Origin: Pseudomonadota bacterium
Lineage (GTDB): Bacteria > Pseudomonadota > Alphaproteobacteria > Sphingomonadales > Sphingomonadaceae
NCBI GenBank assembly: GCA_023413015.1
Contig: JAEZQR010000211.1
Location: 1 to 21,034 of the forward strand
DNA length: 21,034 nt
Reading direction: 5' to 3'
Position 1 is the first letter of the stretch. Each line of letters starts with the position of its first letter. The notes under the pieces were generated by a model. The model ran no database searches. It had not been told where the DNA came from and saw only the letters and a list, made by a program, of their open reading frames with translations. The position numbers were made by a program, and so were the translations under genes. Positions 7,591 through 14,211 of this stretch are shown here, in pieces.

Positions 7591-7905
7591 CTAGCGGCGC
7601 AGGACCTTCGTCCAGCGCGCGAGTCCGAGCAGCACGGTCGGCCAGAACAGCGTGTTCCAGATGTCGTGCCAGTTCGCCCGGAGGCGGATCGGCGTGTCGT
7701 AGACGAGGCTGTCGTACAGATCCCAGGCCTCGCCGATCAGCGCTGCGGCGAGCACCACCAGCCACGGGCGCCAGCTCGCCAGCCGCCAGCGGAACAGCGC
7801 GGCACTGCCGAGGAACAGCGCAAGCGCCACATAGATGTGGAGCGCGTCCTTCGACAGCCCGAGCTGGTGCACCGCCCAGAATTTAGCGGACTGGAGCGGG
7901 CTCAC
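7591..7905 (-). CDS. Small membrane protein of unknown function, coupled to yhhQ
   Basis: A 104-residue protein that I do not recognise as a named family. It has hydrophobic segments at about 22-39 (LHIYVALALFLGSAALF), 47-60 (PWLVVLAAALIGEA) and 83-95 (WNTLFWPTVLLGL), and charged residues in the loop EAWDLYDSLVYDTPIRLRAN between the last two. The GTG start at 7905 overlaps the yhhQ stop by four bases (GTGA), which indicates translational coupling and a shared transcript. Conserved-looking acidic and Trp residues just after the second hydrophobic segment recall VanZ-like small membrane proteins, but this is only a resemblance. The coupling suggests expression with queuosine-precursor uptake; a functional link is not shown. 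Confidence 0.75.
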   Translation of the reverse strand: MSPLQSAKFWAVHQLGLSKDALHIYVALALFLGSAALFRWRLASWRPWLVVLAAALIGEAWDLYDSLVYDTPIRLRANWHDIWNTLFWPTVLLGLARWTKVLRR

Positions 7906-8636
7906 ACCTTGGCCGTGAACGGCGAGAAGTCGGTGCGCTCGTCGTAGACGTCAATGCCCTCGCGGCGCTTGAGCCAGCCGACCACCGCATAGGTGACGGG
8001 CGTGAGCAGCGCCTCCCAGCTCACCTTGAGCACGAATTGGCTGAGCATCACCCCGAGCATCGCCTGCACCGGCCAGTCGGGCGCGCCGTAGAAGGCGAGC
8101 GGGTAGAAGATCAGGCTGTCGACGCCCTGCCCCACCACGGTGCTGCCGATCGTGCGGGTCCAGAGATGGCGCCCCTGCGTCCATACCTTCATCTTGGCGA
8201 GCACGAGGCTGTTGACGAACTCGCCGGCCCAGAAGGCCGCCATCGAGGCGAACACGATGCGCGGCACCTGGCCGAATACCGATTCATAGGCCGCCTGCCC
8301 GCCCCAATCGCTGGCCGGCGGCAGCGCCACCACGACCCAGGACATCACCGCCATGAACAGCAGCGCCGCGAAGCCGGCCCAGATGCAGCGCCGCGCGCGG
8401 GCATAGCCGTAGACCTCGGTCAGCACGTCGCCGAGCACGTAGGAGACGGGAAAGAACAGGATGCCGGCCCCGAACGGCCAGAGCCCGATGGCGGGCAGCT
8501 CGATCTCAGCGCGCTTGCCGGCGCCGATCACGTTCGACAGCAGCAGAATCACCACGAACGCCGCCATCACGAAATCGAAATAGCGCAGCGGCCGCGCGTG
8601 CAGCGCCTCCGCCTCCACCCGCTGAATGTCGCTCAT
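7902..8636 (-). CDS. yhhQ: Queuosine precursor transporter YhhQ (VUT family)
   Basis: A 244-residue inner-membrane protein with about six hydrophobic segments. Family-like blocks are YFDFVMAAFVVILLLSNVIG near the N-terminus, FFPVSYVLGDVLTEVYGYAR with the conserved acidic residues, AAFWAGEFVNSLVLAKMKV, and TIGSTVVGQGVDSLIFYPLA. YhhQ-type proteins import the 7-deazaguanine precursors preQ0/preQ1 used to make queuosine in tRNA. The ATG at 8636 is preferred, with GGGG six to seven bases upstream; an in-frame GTG four codons earlier is possible. It heads a minus-strand series (small membrane protein, pncB, DJ-1/PfpI stump, OYE) and is divergent from the LexA-boxed polymerase with 106 bp between the starts. 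Confidence 0.92.
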   Translation of the reverse strand: MSDIQRVEAEALHARPLRYFDFVMAAFVVILLLSNVIGAGKRAEIELPAIGLWPFGAGILFFPVSYVLGDVLTEVYGYARARRCIWAGFAALLFMAVMSWVVVALPPASDWGGQAAYESVFGQVPRIVFASMAAFWAGEFVNSLVLAKMKVWTQGRHLWTRTIGSTVVGQGVDSLIFYPLAFYGAPDWPVQAMLGVMLSQFVLKVSWEALLTPVTYAVVGWLKRREGIDVYDERTDFSPFTAKV

Positions 8637-8695
8637 GCCTAGCCCCACTCGTCTGTTGCGAGGACGCTAGCAGGATCATTCCGCATCGACAATTT

Positions 8696-8710
8696 GTTCT
8701 TTATTTGTTC
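8696..8710 (+). promoter_or_regulatory. LexA (SOS) box upstream of the Y-family polymerase
   Basis: GTTC-TTTATTT-GTTC is an exact match to the alphaproteobacterial LexA direct repeat GTTC-N7-GTTC. It begins 47 bp and ends 32 bp before the polymerase ATG, and is directly followed by TTATAAG (8711-8717), which can act as the -10 element, so bound LexA would block the promoter. It is also in the control region of divergent yhhQ. Confidence 0.88.
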
Positions 8711-8742
8711 TTATAAGCAGCCCGAGTCGGCTGGATGGAACG

Positions 8743-10026
8743 ATGCCGGATCACCCGCCTCTCCGTTGGCTGTTCATCGATTTCAATAGCTACTTCGCAT
8801 CGGTGGAGCAGCAGCTCGACCCCAAGTTGCGCGGGCGACCCGTGGTGGTATCGCCGGTCGCAGGCGATTCGAGCTGCGCCATCGCGGCGAGCTACGAGGC
8901 CAAGGCATTCGGCATCAAGACCGGCACGCCAATCCGCGAGGCGCGGCAGCTTTGCCCCGATCTGGTAGTGATCCACGCCAAGCACCGGCACTATGTCGAG
9001 TTCCACGAGCGCCTGAAGGCAGAAATCGAGAACCACCTGCCGATTACCAAGACCTGCTCGATCGACGAGGTCGGTTGCCGGCTGATGGATAACGAGAACG
9101 CGCCCGACGTGGCGCGCGGCATTGCGCTGCGCATCAAGCGCGGCATTGCCGCCAATGTCGGCGAGTGCCTGCGATCGTCGATCGGCATCGCGCCCAACCG
9201 CTTCCTCGCTAAGGTCGCCAGCGACATGCAGAAGCCCGACGGGCTCACGGTGCTCGAAGCCGCGGACCTGCCCGAGCGGCTGTACGAGCTGGAATTGTGT
9301 GATCTGCCCGGCATCGGCCGGCGGATGGAGAAAAGGCTGCTCGCCGCCGGGGTGCCGGACGTCCGCACCTTCATGAACCTGCCACCCAAGCTCGCACGGC
9401 GCATCTGGGGCAGCATCCACGGCGAACGGATGTGGTGGGAGCTGCGTGGACTCGACCTGCCCGACCAGCCGACCGAACGCCGCAGCGTCGGGCACAGCCA
9501 TGTTCTCGCGCCAGAGCTGCGCCACGAAGCCGGCGCGCACCGCATCGTGCGGCGGCTGCTCGTCAAGGCGGCGAGCCGGATGCGGCGGCTGGGCTATCGC
9601 ACCAGCTGCCTCGTGCTCACCGTCTGGCTCGAGAGCCGCTGGGAGTGGTCGGGCGCCGAACGGCTGCCGGCGACGGAGGACAGCTTCGCGCTGCTGGCGG
9701 CGCTCGAAAAGCTGTGGGCGCAGGCGAGCGCGCAGGCACGCCACCTCCATCTGGCCGCGCGCTACAAGCAGGTGTCAGTGGCGCTGGTCGAGCTGATGCC
9801 GACCAATGCCGACCAGTTCCGCCTGTTCGAGGATGATGGTTCGCCCGCCGACGCGGCAGCAGCGGCCCGGCGGCTACGGCTGAGCCGCATCATCGACGAG
9901 GTGAATGGCAAGCGCGGCCGCGACAAGGTCAGGCTGGGAATCTGGGAAGATAAGCGACCGGACAGCTTCACCGGCACCAAGATCGCCTTCACTCGCGTGC
10001 CCGATCTGGAAGAATTCCACGAGTGA
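8743..10026 (+). CDS. Y-family translesion DNA polymerase (DinB/ImpB/MucB/SamB-like)
   Basis: A 427-residue protein with an intact Y-family polymerase core. The three metal-binding carboxylates are present: Asp13 in FIDFNSYFASVEQ, and Asp108 and Glu109 in CSIDEVGCRL, so it should be catalytically active, unlike ImuB. Steric and nucleotide-binding segments AIAASYEAKAFGIKTGTPI (about 46-64) follow. A helix-hairpin-helix thumb (CDLPGIGRRMEKRLLAAGV, about 187-205) and a little-finger region from about 245 complete the fold. The N-terminus IDFNS resembles UmuC-type VDxNNF more than the usual DinB IDMDAF, and the protein lacks the lexA-imuA-imuB-dnaE2 company. It is led by a perfect LexA box, so DNA damage should induce it; the likely role is bypass synthesis across lesions. 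A C-terminal beta-clamp motif could be QFRLF (about 356-360). Confidence 0.92.
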   Translation: MPDHPPLRWLFIDFNSYFASVEQQLDPKLRGRPVVVSPVAGDSSCAIAASYEAKAFGIKTGTPIREARQLCPDLVVIHAKHRHYVEFHERLKAEIENHLPITKTCSIDEVGCRLMDNENAPDVARGIALRIKRGIAANVGECLRSSIGIAPNRFLAKVASDMQKPDGLTVLEAADLPERLYELELCDLPGIGRRMEKRLLAAGVPDVRTFMNLPPKLARRIWGSIHGERMWWELRGLDLPDQPTERRSVGHSHVLAPELRHEAGAHRIVRRLLVKAASRMRRLGYRTSCLVLTVWLESRWEWSGAERLPATEDSFALLAALEKLWAQASAQARHLHLAARYKQVSVALVELMPTNADQFRLFEDDGSPADAAAAARRLRLSRIIDEVNGKRGRDKVRLGIWEDKRPDSFTGTKIAFTRVPDLEEFHE

Positions 10027-10071
10027 GATGATTGAATTGAAAAGCTTTAGGCTGGATCAGCTGTCGCGATC

Positions 10072-10863
10072 ATGCGATCACAAGGCATGGGTGCCAAGTT
10101 ACGTATCGCGCGTGCGGCCAATGAAGCGACCGATGAAGAGATTGTGCTGCGCTTCTTACGGGAGGCGGGCGCGATGGCGGACCTCGAAGCTCTCACGAAC
10201 GAGTTCGCCAACGTCGCTACGCACTTCGGCTTCGATCATTTCGTGTGCGCCTACATCGCCTCGCCCGGCCGCCCCGTGCAGCCGCAGGTGCTGTTCGGAC
10301 GTCCGCACATGCCGTCGGCCGAGAAGTATGTGGCCGAGAAGCTCGCGGCGCACGATCCGGTGGTGCAGCATATCTTCACGTCGCCAACCCCCTTCACCTG
10401 GGAGGATGTGCTGCGCCAGCGCCCGCTGACGCCGGCCCAGCAGCGCGTCTTCGACAATGCGGCAGCGCATGGCTTTCACGATGGCTTCGTCATCCCGATC
10501 CATGGCGCATCGGGCGACATCTGGTCTGTCGTGCTCGTGAGCAAGGGGCCGGTGACGCTCGACAAGCAGGCGCGCGCCAGCGTCACCGCTGCGGCAACGC
10601 TCTATGCTGTCACCGGGGCAACGCTGGCCGAGTTGCAGCAGGACGAGCCGACCTCGACGCCGCTCACCAAACGCGAGACGCAGTGCCTCGCCTGGGCCGC
10701 GCAGGGCAAGACCGATTGGGAGATCGGACAGCTGCTCCAGATCGGCGACAAGACGGTGAACATGCACATCGATAATGCACGCAAGAAGCTTGATGCATCG
10801 TCACGGGCGCAGGCAGCGCTGATCGCCTGGCGGCGCGGCTGGCTGCTCGATTACCCGGATTAA
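10072..10863 (+). CDS. luxR: LuxR-family autoinducer-binding transcriptional regulator
   Basis: A 263-residue quorum-sensing receptor: an autoinducer-binding domain (about 35-190) and a C-terminal LuxR helix-turn-helix (about 200-255; LTKRETQCLAWAAQGKTDWE). Aligned by spacing to TraR, Tyr61, Asp70, Trp85 and Gly113 are conserved (here Tyr86, Asp95, Trp110, Gly138), and the DNA-binding Glu, Leu and Gly of the E-x3-L-x5-G pattern are kept. The ligand-pocket Trp57 position is Ser82 instead. The start is uncertain: ATG 10072 has no Shine-Dalgarno sequence, while ATG 10174 (MADLEALTNEF, 229 residues) follows GGGAGG at good spacing and gives a normal family length. It lies directly upstream of luxI on the same strand, the usual cognate pair. 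Confidence 0.93.
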   Translation: MRSQGMGAKLRIARAANEATDEEIVLRFLREAGAMADLEALTNEFANVATHFGFDHFVCAYIASPGRPVQPQVLFGRPHMPSAEKYVAEKLAAHDPVVQHIFTSPTPFTWEDVLRQRPLTPAQQRVFDNAAAHGFHDGFVIPIHGASGDIWSVVLVSKGPVTLDKQARASVTAAATLYAVTGATLAELQQDEPTSTPLTKRETQCLAWAAQGKTDWEIGQLLQIGDKTVNMHIDNARKKLDASSRAQAALIAWRRGWLLDYPD

Positions 10864-10896
10864 TATCCATTCCGGTTCCATCCGCAGTTCCGGCAG

Positions 10897-10916
10897 GCAT
10901 GTGGCCCCGGTCATGC
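10897..10916. promoter_or_regulatory. Inverted repeat in the luxR-luxI gap, candidate lux-box-like site
   Basis: GCATG-N10-CATGC is a perfect 5+5 inverted repeat with 20 bp total span, the size of a lux box, ending 8 bp before the luxI ATG. TTCCGG also occurs twice earlier in the same 60-bp gap. Position so close to the start codon would fit a repressing rather than activating site. The sequence does not match the classical lux or tra box, so the assignment is tentative. Confidence 0.25.
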
Positions 10917-10923
10917 AGAGGGC

Positions 10924-11574
10924 ATGATCCACTTCGTCACACCGCTCAACCGCCACTTGTATACGAACGCGCTTCTCCAGATGCACCGACTACGCAAGGC
11001 CGTGTTCGTGGATGGGCTCGGATGGTCGCTCAAGGTCCGTGAGGACGGCGGCGAATATGACGAATATGACGACGACCGGGCGATGTACCTGCTCGGCTTC
11101 GACCATCATGGTCAGGTCGAGATCAGCATGCGGGTACGACCGACCGATGACGGCAAGTGCATGATCGCCAATCACTTCCCGCACCTCGTCGCTCCGGACG
11201 AGGCACCGATCTGCGTACCCGGCGTGTGGGAGGGATCGCGCATCATGTCGGTGCCGGCGCTGCGCGCCTCACAGGCCGCGCGCAAGCGCAACCACGAGCT
11301 GCAGCTTGCGACGATCGAAGCGGCAGCGCGCTATGGGATCGGGCGCGTTCTCGGCATGGTCGAACTATTCTGGATGGGCAGGATGCACCAGTCGCTCTGG
11401 CGGACGCGGCCAATCGGCCTGCCGGCCCCGCACGACGGCGGCGAGATCATCGCCTTTCAGATCGACAGCACGCCCGACGCCGTTCACGACGGGCGCGAAC
11501 GGCTAGCCGTCGAGACGGCCCTGATCGAGCTCGACGCGGGCGCGCACGACCAGCGGCTGCAGATGGAGGCGTGA
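10924..11574 (+). CDS. luxI: Acyl-homoserine-lactone synthase (LuxI family)
   Basis: A 216-residue autoinducer synthase that joins an acyl group from acyl-ACP to S-adenosylmethionine to make an N-acyl-homoserine lactone. All eight residues typically conserved in LuxI proteins can be found with correct spacing: Arg24, Glu44, Asp46, Asp49, Arg70, Phe85, Glu103 and Arg106 (RLRKAVFVDGLGW; GEYDEYDDD; ISMRVRPT; WEGSRIMSV). Phe28 and Trp34 of the N-terminal cleft are also present. It should therefore be active. The acyl chain cannot be read from the sequence. ATG at 10924 has GAGGG only about two bases upstream, which is close. It follows luxR by 60 bp and precedes purL by 70 bp. Confidence 0.94.
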   Translation: MIHFVTPLNRHLYTNALLQMHRLRKAVFVDGLGWSLKVREDGGEYDEYDDDRAMYLLGFDHHGQVEISMRVRPTDDGKCMIANHFPHLVAPDEAPICVPGVWEGSRIMSVPALRASQAARKRNHELQLATIEAAARYGIGRVLGMVELFWMGRMHQSLWRTRPIGLPAPHDGGEIIAFQIDSTPDAVHDGRERLAVETALIELDAGAHDQRLQMEA

Positions 11575-11587
11575 GCCGAGGCTTTCC

Positions 11588-11638
11588 CTTCCGGTCTGGC
11601 GGCGCTAGGAGGCTGCGCATCCCGTCACTTGCCGGAAG
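11588..11638 (+). promoter_or_regulatory. Inverted repeat pairing with the purL ribosome binding site
   Basis: CTTCCGG (11588-11594) is the exact complement of CCGGAAG (11632-11638), and the second arm contains GGAAG, the apparent Shine-Dalgarno sequence of purL. If the mRNA folds this way, the purL start would be masked on transcripts coming from luxI. The 37-base loop makes the stem weak unless inner structure helps. No known purine riboswitch is recognised. Confidence 0.25.
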
Positions 11639-11644
11639 CGCCTC

Positions 11645-13834
11645 ATGTCCTCCTCGCCCGCCATCACGCCCGAGATCGTCGCCGAGCATGGGCTGACGCC
11701 TGACGAATACCAGGTCATCCTCGACAGCTTGGGCCGCGAGCCCAACCTAACCGAGCTCGGTATCTTCTCGGTGATGTGGTCCGAGCACTGCTCGTACAAG
11801 TCGAGCCGCGTCCACCTGAAGAAGCTGCCGACCAAGGCGCCGTGGGTGATCCAAGGGCCGGGCGAGAACGCCGGCGTGATTGATATCGGCGACGGCCTGG
11901 CCGCCATCTTCAAGATGGAGAGCCACAACCACCCGTCCTACATCGAACCCTACCAAGGCGCGGCCACGGGCGTCGGCGGCATCCTGCGCGACGTATTCAC
12001 CATGGGCGCGCGCCCCGTCGCCAACATGAACGCGCTGCGCTTCGGCGATCCCAGCCACCCGAAGATGCGGCACCTGCTCTCCGGCGTGGTGGCCGGCATC
12101 GGCGGCTATGGCAACTGCGTCGGCGTGCCGACCGTCGGCGGCGAGACCAACTTCCATCCGGCTTACAACGGCAACATTCTGGTGAACGCGATGACGGTGG
12201 GCGTCGCGCGCACCGACAAGATCTTCTATTCGGCCGCCGCCGGCATCGGGAATCCGGTGGTATACGTCGGCTCCAAGACCGGGCGCGACGGCATCCATGG
12301 CGCGACGATGGCCTCGGCCGAGTTCACCGAGGATTCGGAGGAGAAGCGCCCGACCGTGCAGGTCGGCGACCCCTTCACCGAAAAGCTGCTGATCGAGGCC
12401 TGCCTCGAGCTGATGGCGTCGGATGCGATCGTCGCGATCCAAGACATGGGCGCGGCCGGCCTTACCAGCTCATCCGTCGAGATGGCGTCGAAGGGCGGCG
12501 TCGGCATCGAGCTCGACATGAATGCGGTGCCGTGCCGCGAGGAGGGCATGACGCCCTATGAAATGATGCTGTCCGAGAGCCAGGAGCGGATGCTCATGGT
12601 GCTGAAGCCGGGGCGCGAGGCGTTCGCCGAGGCGATCTTCCGCAAGTGGGAGCTGGACTTCGCGGTCATCGGACGCGTCACCGACACCGAGCGGATGGTG
12701 CTCAAGTGGAACGGCGAGACCGTCTGCGATATCCCGCTCGGCCCGCTCGGCGACAACGCGCCGGTTTACGAAAGGCCCTATGTCGCCACCCCCGCGCGGG
12801 CACCGCTCGATGGCGATCTCGACAGCACCGACCTTCTCGGCGACCTCGTCCGTCTGATGAGCAGCCCCGACCTCGCCTCGAAGCGCTGGATCTGGGAGCA
12901 GTACGACCACATGGTGGGCGCGGACACGATCCAGCGCCCCGGCGGCGATGCGGCAGTGGTGCGCGTACACGACACGCGGAAAGCGCTGGCGATCACGACC
13001 GACTGCAACCCACGCTACTGCTTCGCCGACCCGGTCGAAGGCGGACGCCAAGCGATCGCCGAAACGTGGCGCAACATCACCGCGGTCGGTGCGCAGCCGC
13101 TGGCGACGACCGATTGCATGAACTTCGGCAATCCGCAGCGGCCCGAGATCATGGGCCAGTTCGTCGGCTGCATCGAGGGCATGGCGGAGGCCTGCCGCGA
13201 ACTCGACTTCCCGATCGTGAGCGGCAACGTCAGTCTCTACAACGAGACCAACGGCGCCGGCATCCTGCCGACCCCGGCGATCGGCGGTGTGGGGCTTCTC
13301 GAGGATTATGCGCAGATAGCGACGCTGGCGTTCAAGGCGCCGGGCGAAGCGATCGTCGTCGTCGGCGAGACCAAGGGGCACCTCGGCCAGTCGAGCTGGC
13401 TGCGGGTGATTCGCGGCCGTGAGGAAGGTCCGCCGCCGCCCGTGGACCTCAAGGCCGAGCGCCGGAACGGCGATTTCGTGCGGAATTGCATCCGAAACGG
13501 CAAGGTCTCGGCCGTGCATGACGCGAGCGACGGCGGCTTGGCCGTGGCAGTCGCGGAGATGGCACTTGCCGGCGGCATCGGCGCGACGCTCGAAAAGCCG
13601 ACCGGCGATCCGACGCCCACGGCCTGGGCGTTCGGCGAGGACCAGGCGCGCTATGTGCTGACCACGAACAACCCCGATGCATTGCTCGCGGCGGCGCGCG
13701 AAGCCGGCGTGCCGGCGGCGGTGATCGGCCGCACGGGCGGCAATGCGATCGCGCTGGACGGTATCGGCACCGTGCCGCTCGCCGCGTTGCGCGAGGCGCA
13801 CGAGCGGTTTCTGCCGGAGTTGATGGACCGGTAA
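11645..13834 (+). CDS. purL: Phosphoribosylformylglycinamidine synthase subunit PurL
   Basis: A 729-residue synthase subunit of the short PurL type that works with PurS and PurQ, forming FGAM from FGAR, ATP and ammonia. Recognisable blocks are WSEHCSYKSSRVHLKKL with His48, KMESHNHPSYIEPYQGAATG, GYGNCVGVPTVGGETNF, QDMGAAGLTSSSVEMASKGG, DCNPRYCFADP, VSGNVSLYNET and HDASDGGLAVAVAEMA. Two tandem AIR-synthase-like halves fill the length, with no frame break. ATG 11645 follows GGAAG at seven bases. Its partners purSQ lie 6.7 kb upstream on the same strand. Two hairpins follow the stop codon. Confidence 0.97.
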   Translation: MSSSPAITPEIVAEHGLTPDEYQVILDSLGREPNLTELGIFSVMWSEHCSYKSSRVHLKKLPTKAPWVIQGPGENAGVIDIGDGLAAIFKMESHNHPSYIEPYQGAATGVGGILRDVFTMGARPVANMNALRFGDPSHPKMRHLLSGVVAGIGGYGNCVGVPTVGGETNFHPAYNGNILVNAMTVGVARTDKIFYSAAAGIGNPVVYVGSKTGRDGIHGATMASAEFTEDSEEKRPTVQVGDPFTEKLLIEACLELMASDAIVAIQDMGAAGLTSSSVEMASKGGVGIELDMNAVPCREEGMTPYEMMLSESQERMLMVLKPGREAFAEAIFRKWELDFAVIGRVTDTERMVLKWNGETVCDIPLGPLGDNAPVYERPYVATPARAPLDGDLDSTDLLGDLVRLMSSPDLASKRWIWEQYDHMVGADTIQRPGGDAAVVRVHDTRKALAITTDCNPRYCFADPVEGGRQAIAETWRNITAVGAQPLATTDCMNFGNPQRPEIMGQFVGCIEGMAEACRELDFPIVSGNVSLYNETNGAGILPTPAIGGVGLLEDYAQIATLAFKAPGEAIVVVGETKGHLGQSSWLRVIRGREEGPPPPVDLKAERRNGDFVRNCIRNGKVSAVHDASDGGLAVAVAEMALAGGIGATLEKPTGDPTPTAWAFGEDQARYVLTTNNPDALLAAAREAGVPAAVIGRTGGNAIALDGIGTVPLAALREAHERFLPELMDR

Positions 13835-13839
13835 CAACG

Positions 13840-13903
13840 CCGGTCGATCGCCACCGGTGTTCCGCAGGCGATGAAGCGCCGTTCCGCTGCGATCGGCGGA
13901 ACG
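13840..13903 (+). terminator. Two hairpins after purL, probable terminator
   Basis: CCGGT-N8-ACCGG (13840-13857) begins six bases after the purL stop. A stronger stem follows at 13880-13903: CGTTCCGC, the loop TGCGATCG, then GCGGAACG, eight perfect pairs. The sequence CCTGGTTTCT lies just beyond, the nearest thing to a T tract. GTTCCGC also occurs at 13859-13865, so a competing fold is possible. Confidence 0.5.
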
Positions 13904-13942
13904 TGCGGCGGCCTGGTTTCTATACCAATCGGGTAAGTGCGT

Positions 13943-13989
13943 TTACTTAGGTTAATGAATTCACGGTCCTGTGAATGCTATTCGATAAT
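13943..13989 (+). promoter_or_regulatory. Promoter region of the 54-residue small gene, with two candidate operators
   Basis: The DNA between the purL hairpins and the small gene is AT-rich for this genome. TTACTTAGGTTA (13943-13954) resembles elements found upstream of the NUDIX and Crp genes. ATTCAC-GGTCCT-GTGAAT (13959-13976) is a perfect 6+6 inverted repeat with operator-like spacing. GATAAT at 13984-13989 can serve as a -10 box. No confident -35 could be chosen. Confidence 0.45.
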
Positions 13990-14015
13990 CCTCCTGAGCG
14001 AGGGGAAGTGGCATA

Positions 14016-14180
14016 ATGCGGGAAGTCGAGTACCTCGAACGTCGAGCTGCGGCTGAAGCCGAGATGGCGCAACGCGCCAAATGCGCCGCGGCGGTGAAGG
14101 CTCACGCGGAGTTGTCCCAAGCCTATTTCGCGAATGCGGAAGCGTTGAAGCGCCGGGACGAGACGCGGTCAGCGGCCTAG
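14016..14180 (+). CDS. Small hydrophilic alpha-helical protein (54 residues), unknown function
   Basis: ATG 14016 follows GAGGGGAAG at good spacing and opens a 54-codon frame ending in TAG at 14178. The protein reads MREVEYLERRAAAEAEMAQR, continues rich in Ala, Glu, Lys and Arg (AHAELSQAYFANAEALKRRD), and should be one long amphipathic or coiled helix with no membrane segment. Similar short 'M-R-E-V-E-Y-x-x-R-R-A-A-x-E' proteins are common in sphingomonads by my recollection; their function is not known to me. It stands alone between purL and a convergent NUDIX gene, with its own AT-rich promoter. The good ribosome site and clean frame make it likely to be real. Confidence 0.72.
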   Translation: MREVEYLERRAAAEAEMAQRAKCAAAVKAHAELSQAYFANAEALKRRDETRSAA

Positions 14181-14211
14181 ATCGCCTGATCTGATCGCCG
14201 CACGCGTCGGA

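Noticed and set aside
10055..10080. Three GATCA copies around the first luxR start codon
   Set aside because: Spacings of 13 and 8 bp are irregular and the motif is short; likely chance.
12470..13837. 455-codon minus-strand frame across purL
   Set aside because: Antisense shadow of purL with repetitive Arg/His/Ala composition.
13898..13918. Possible EcfG (general stress sigma) promoter: GGAAC followed by GTT
   Set aside because: Only 13 bases separate the two halves, shorter than the 16-17 usual for this promoter class, and GGAAC is already part of the purL hairpin.
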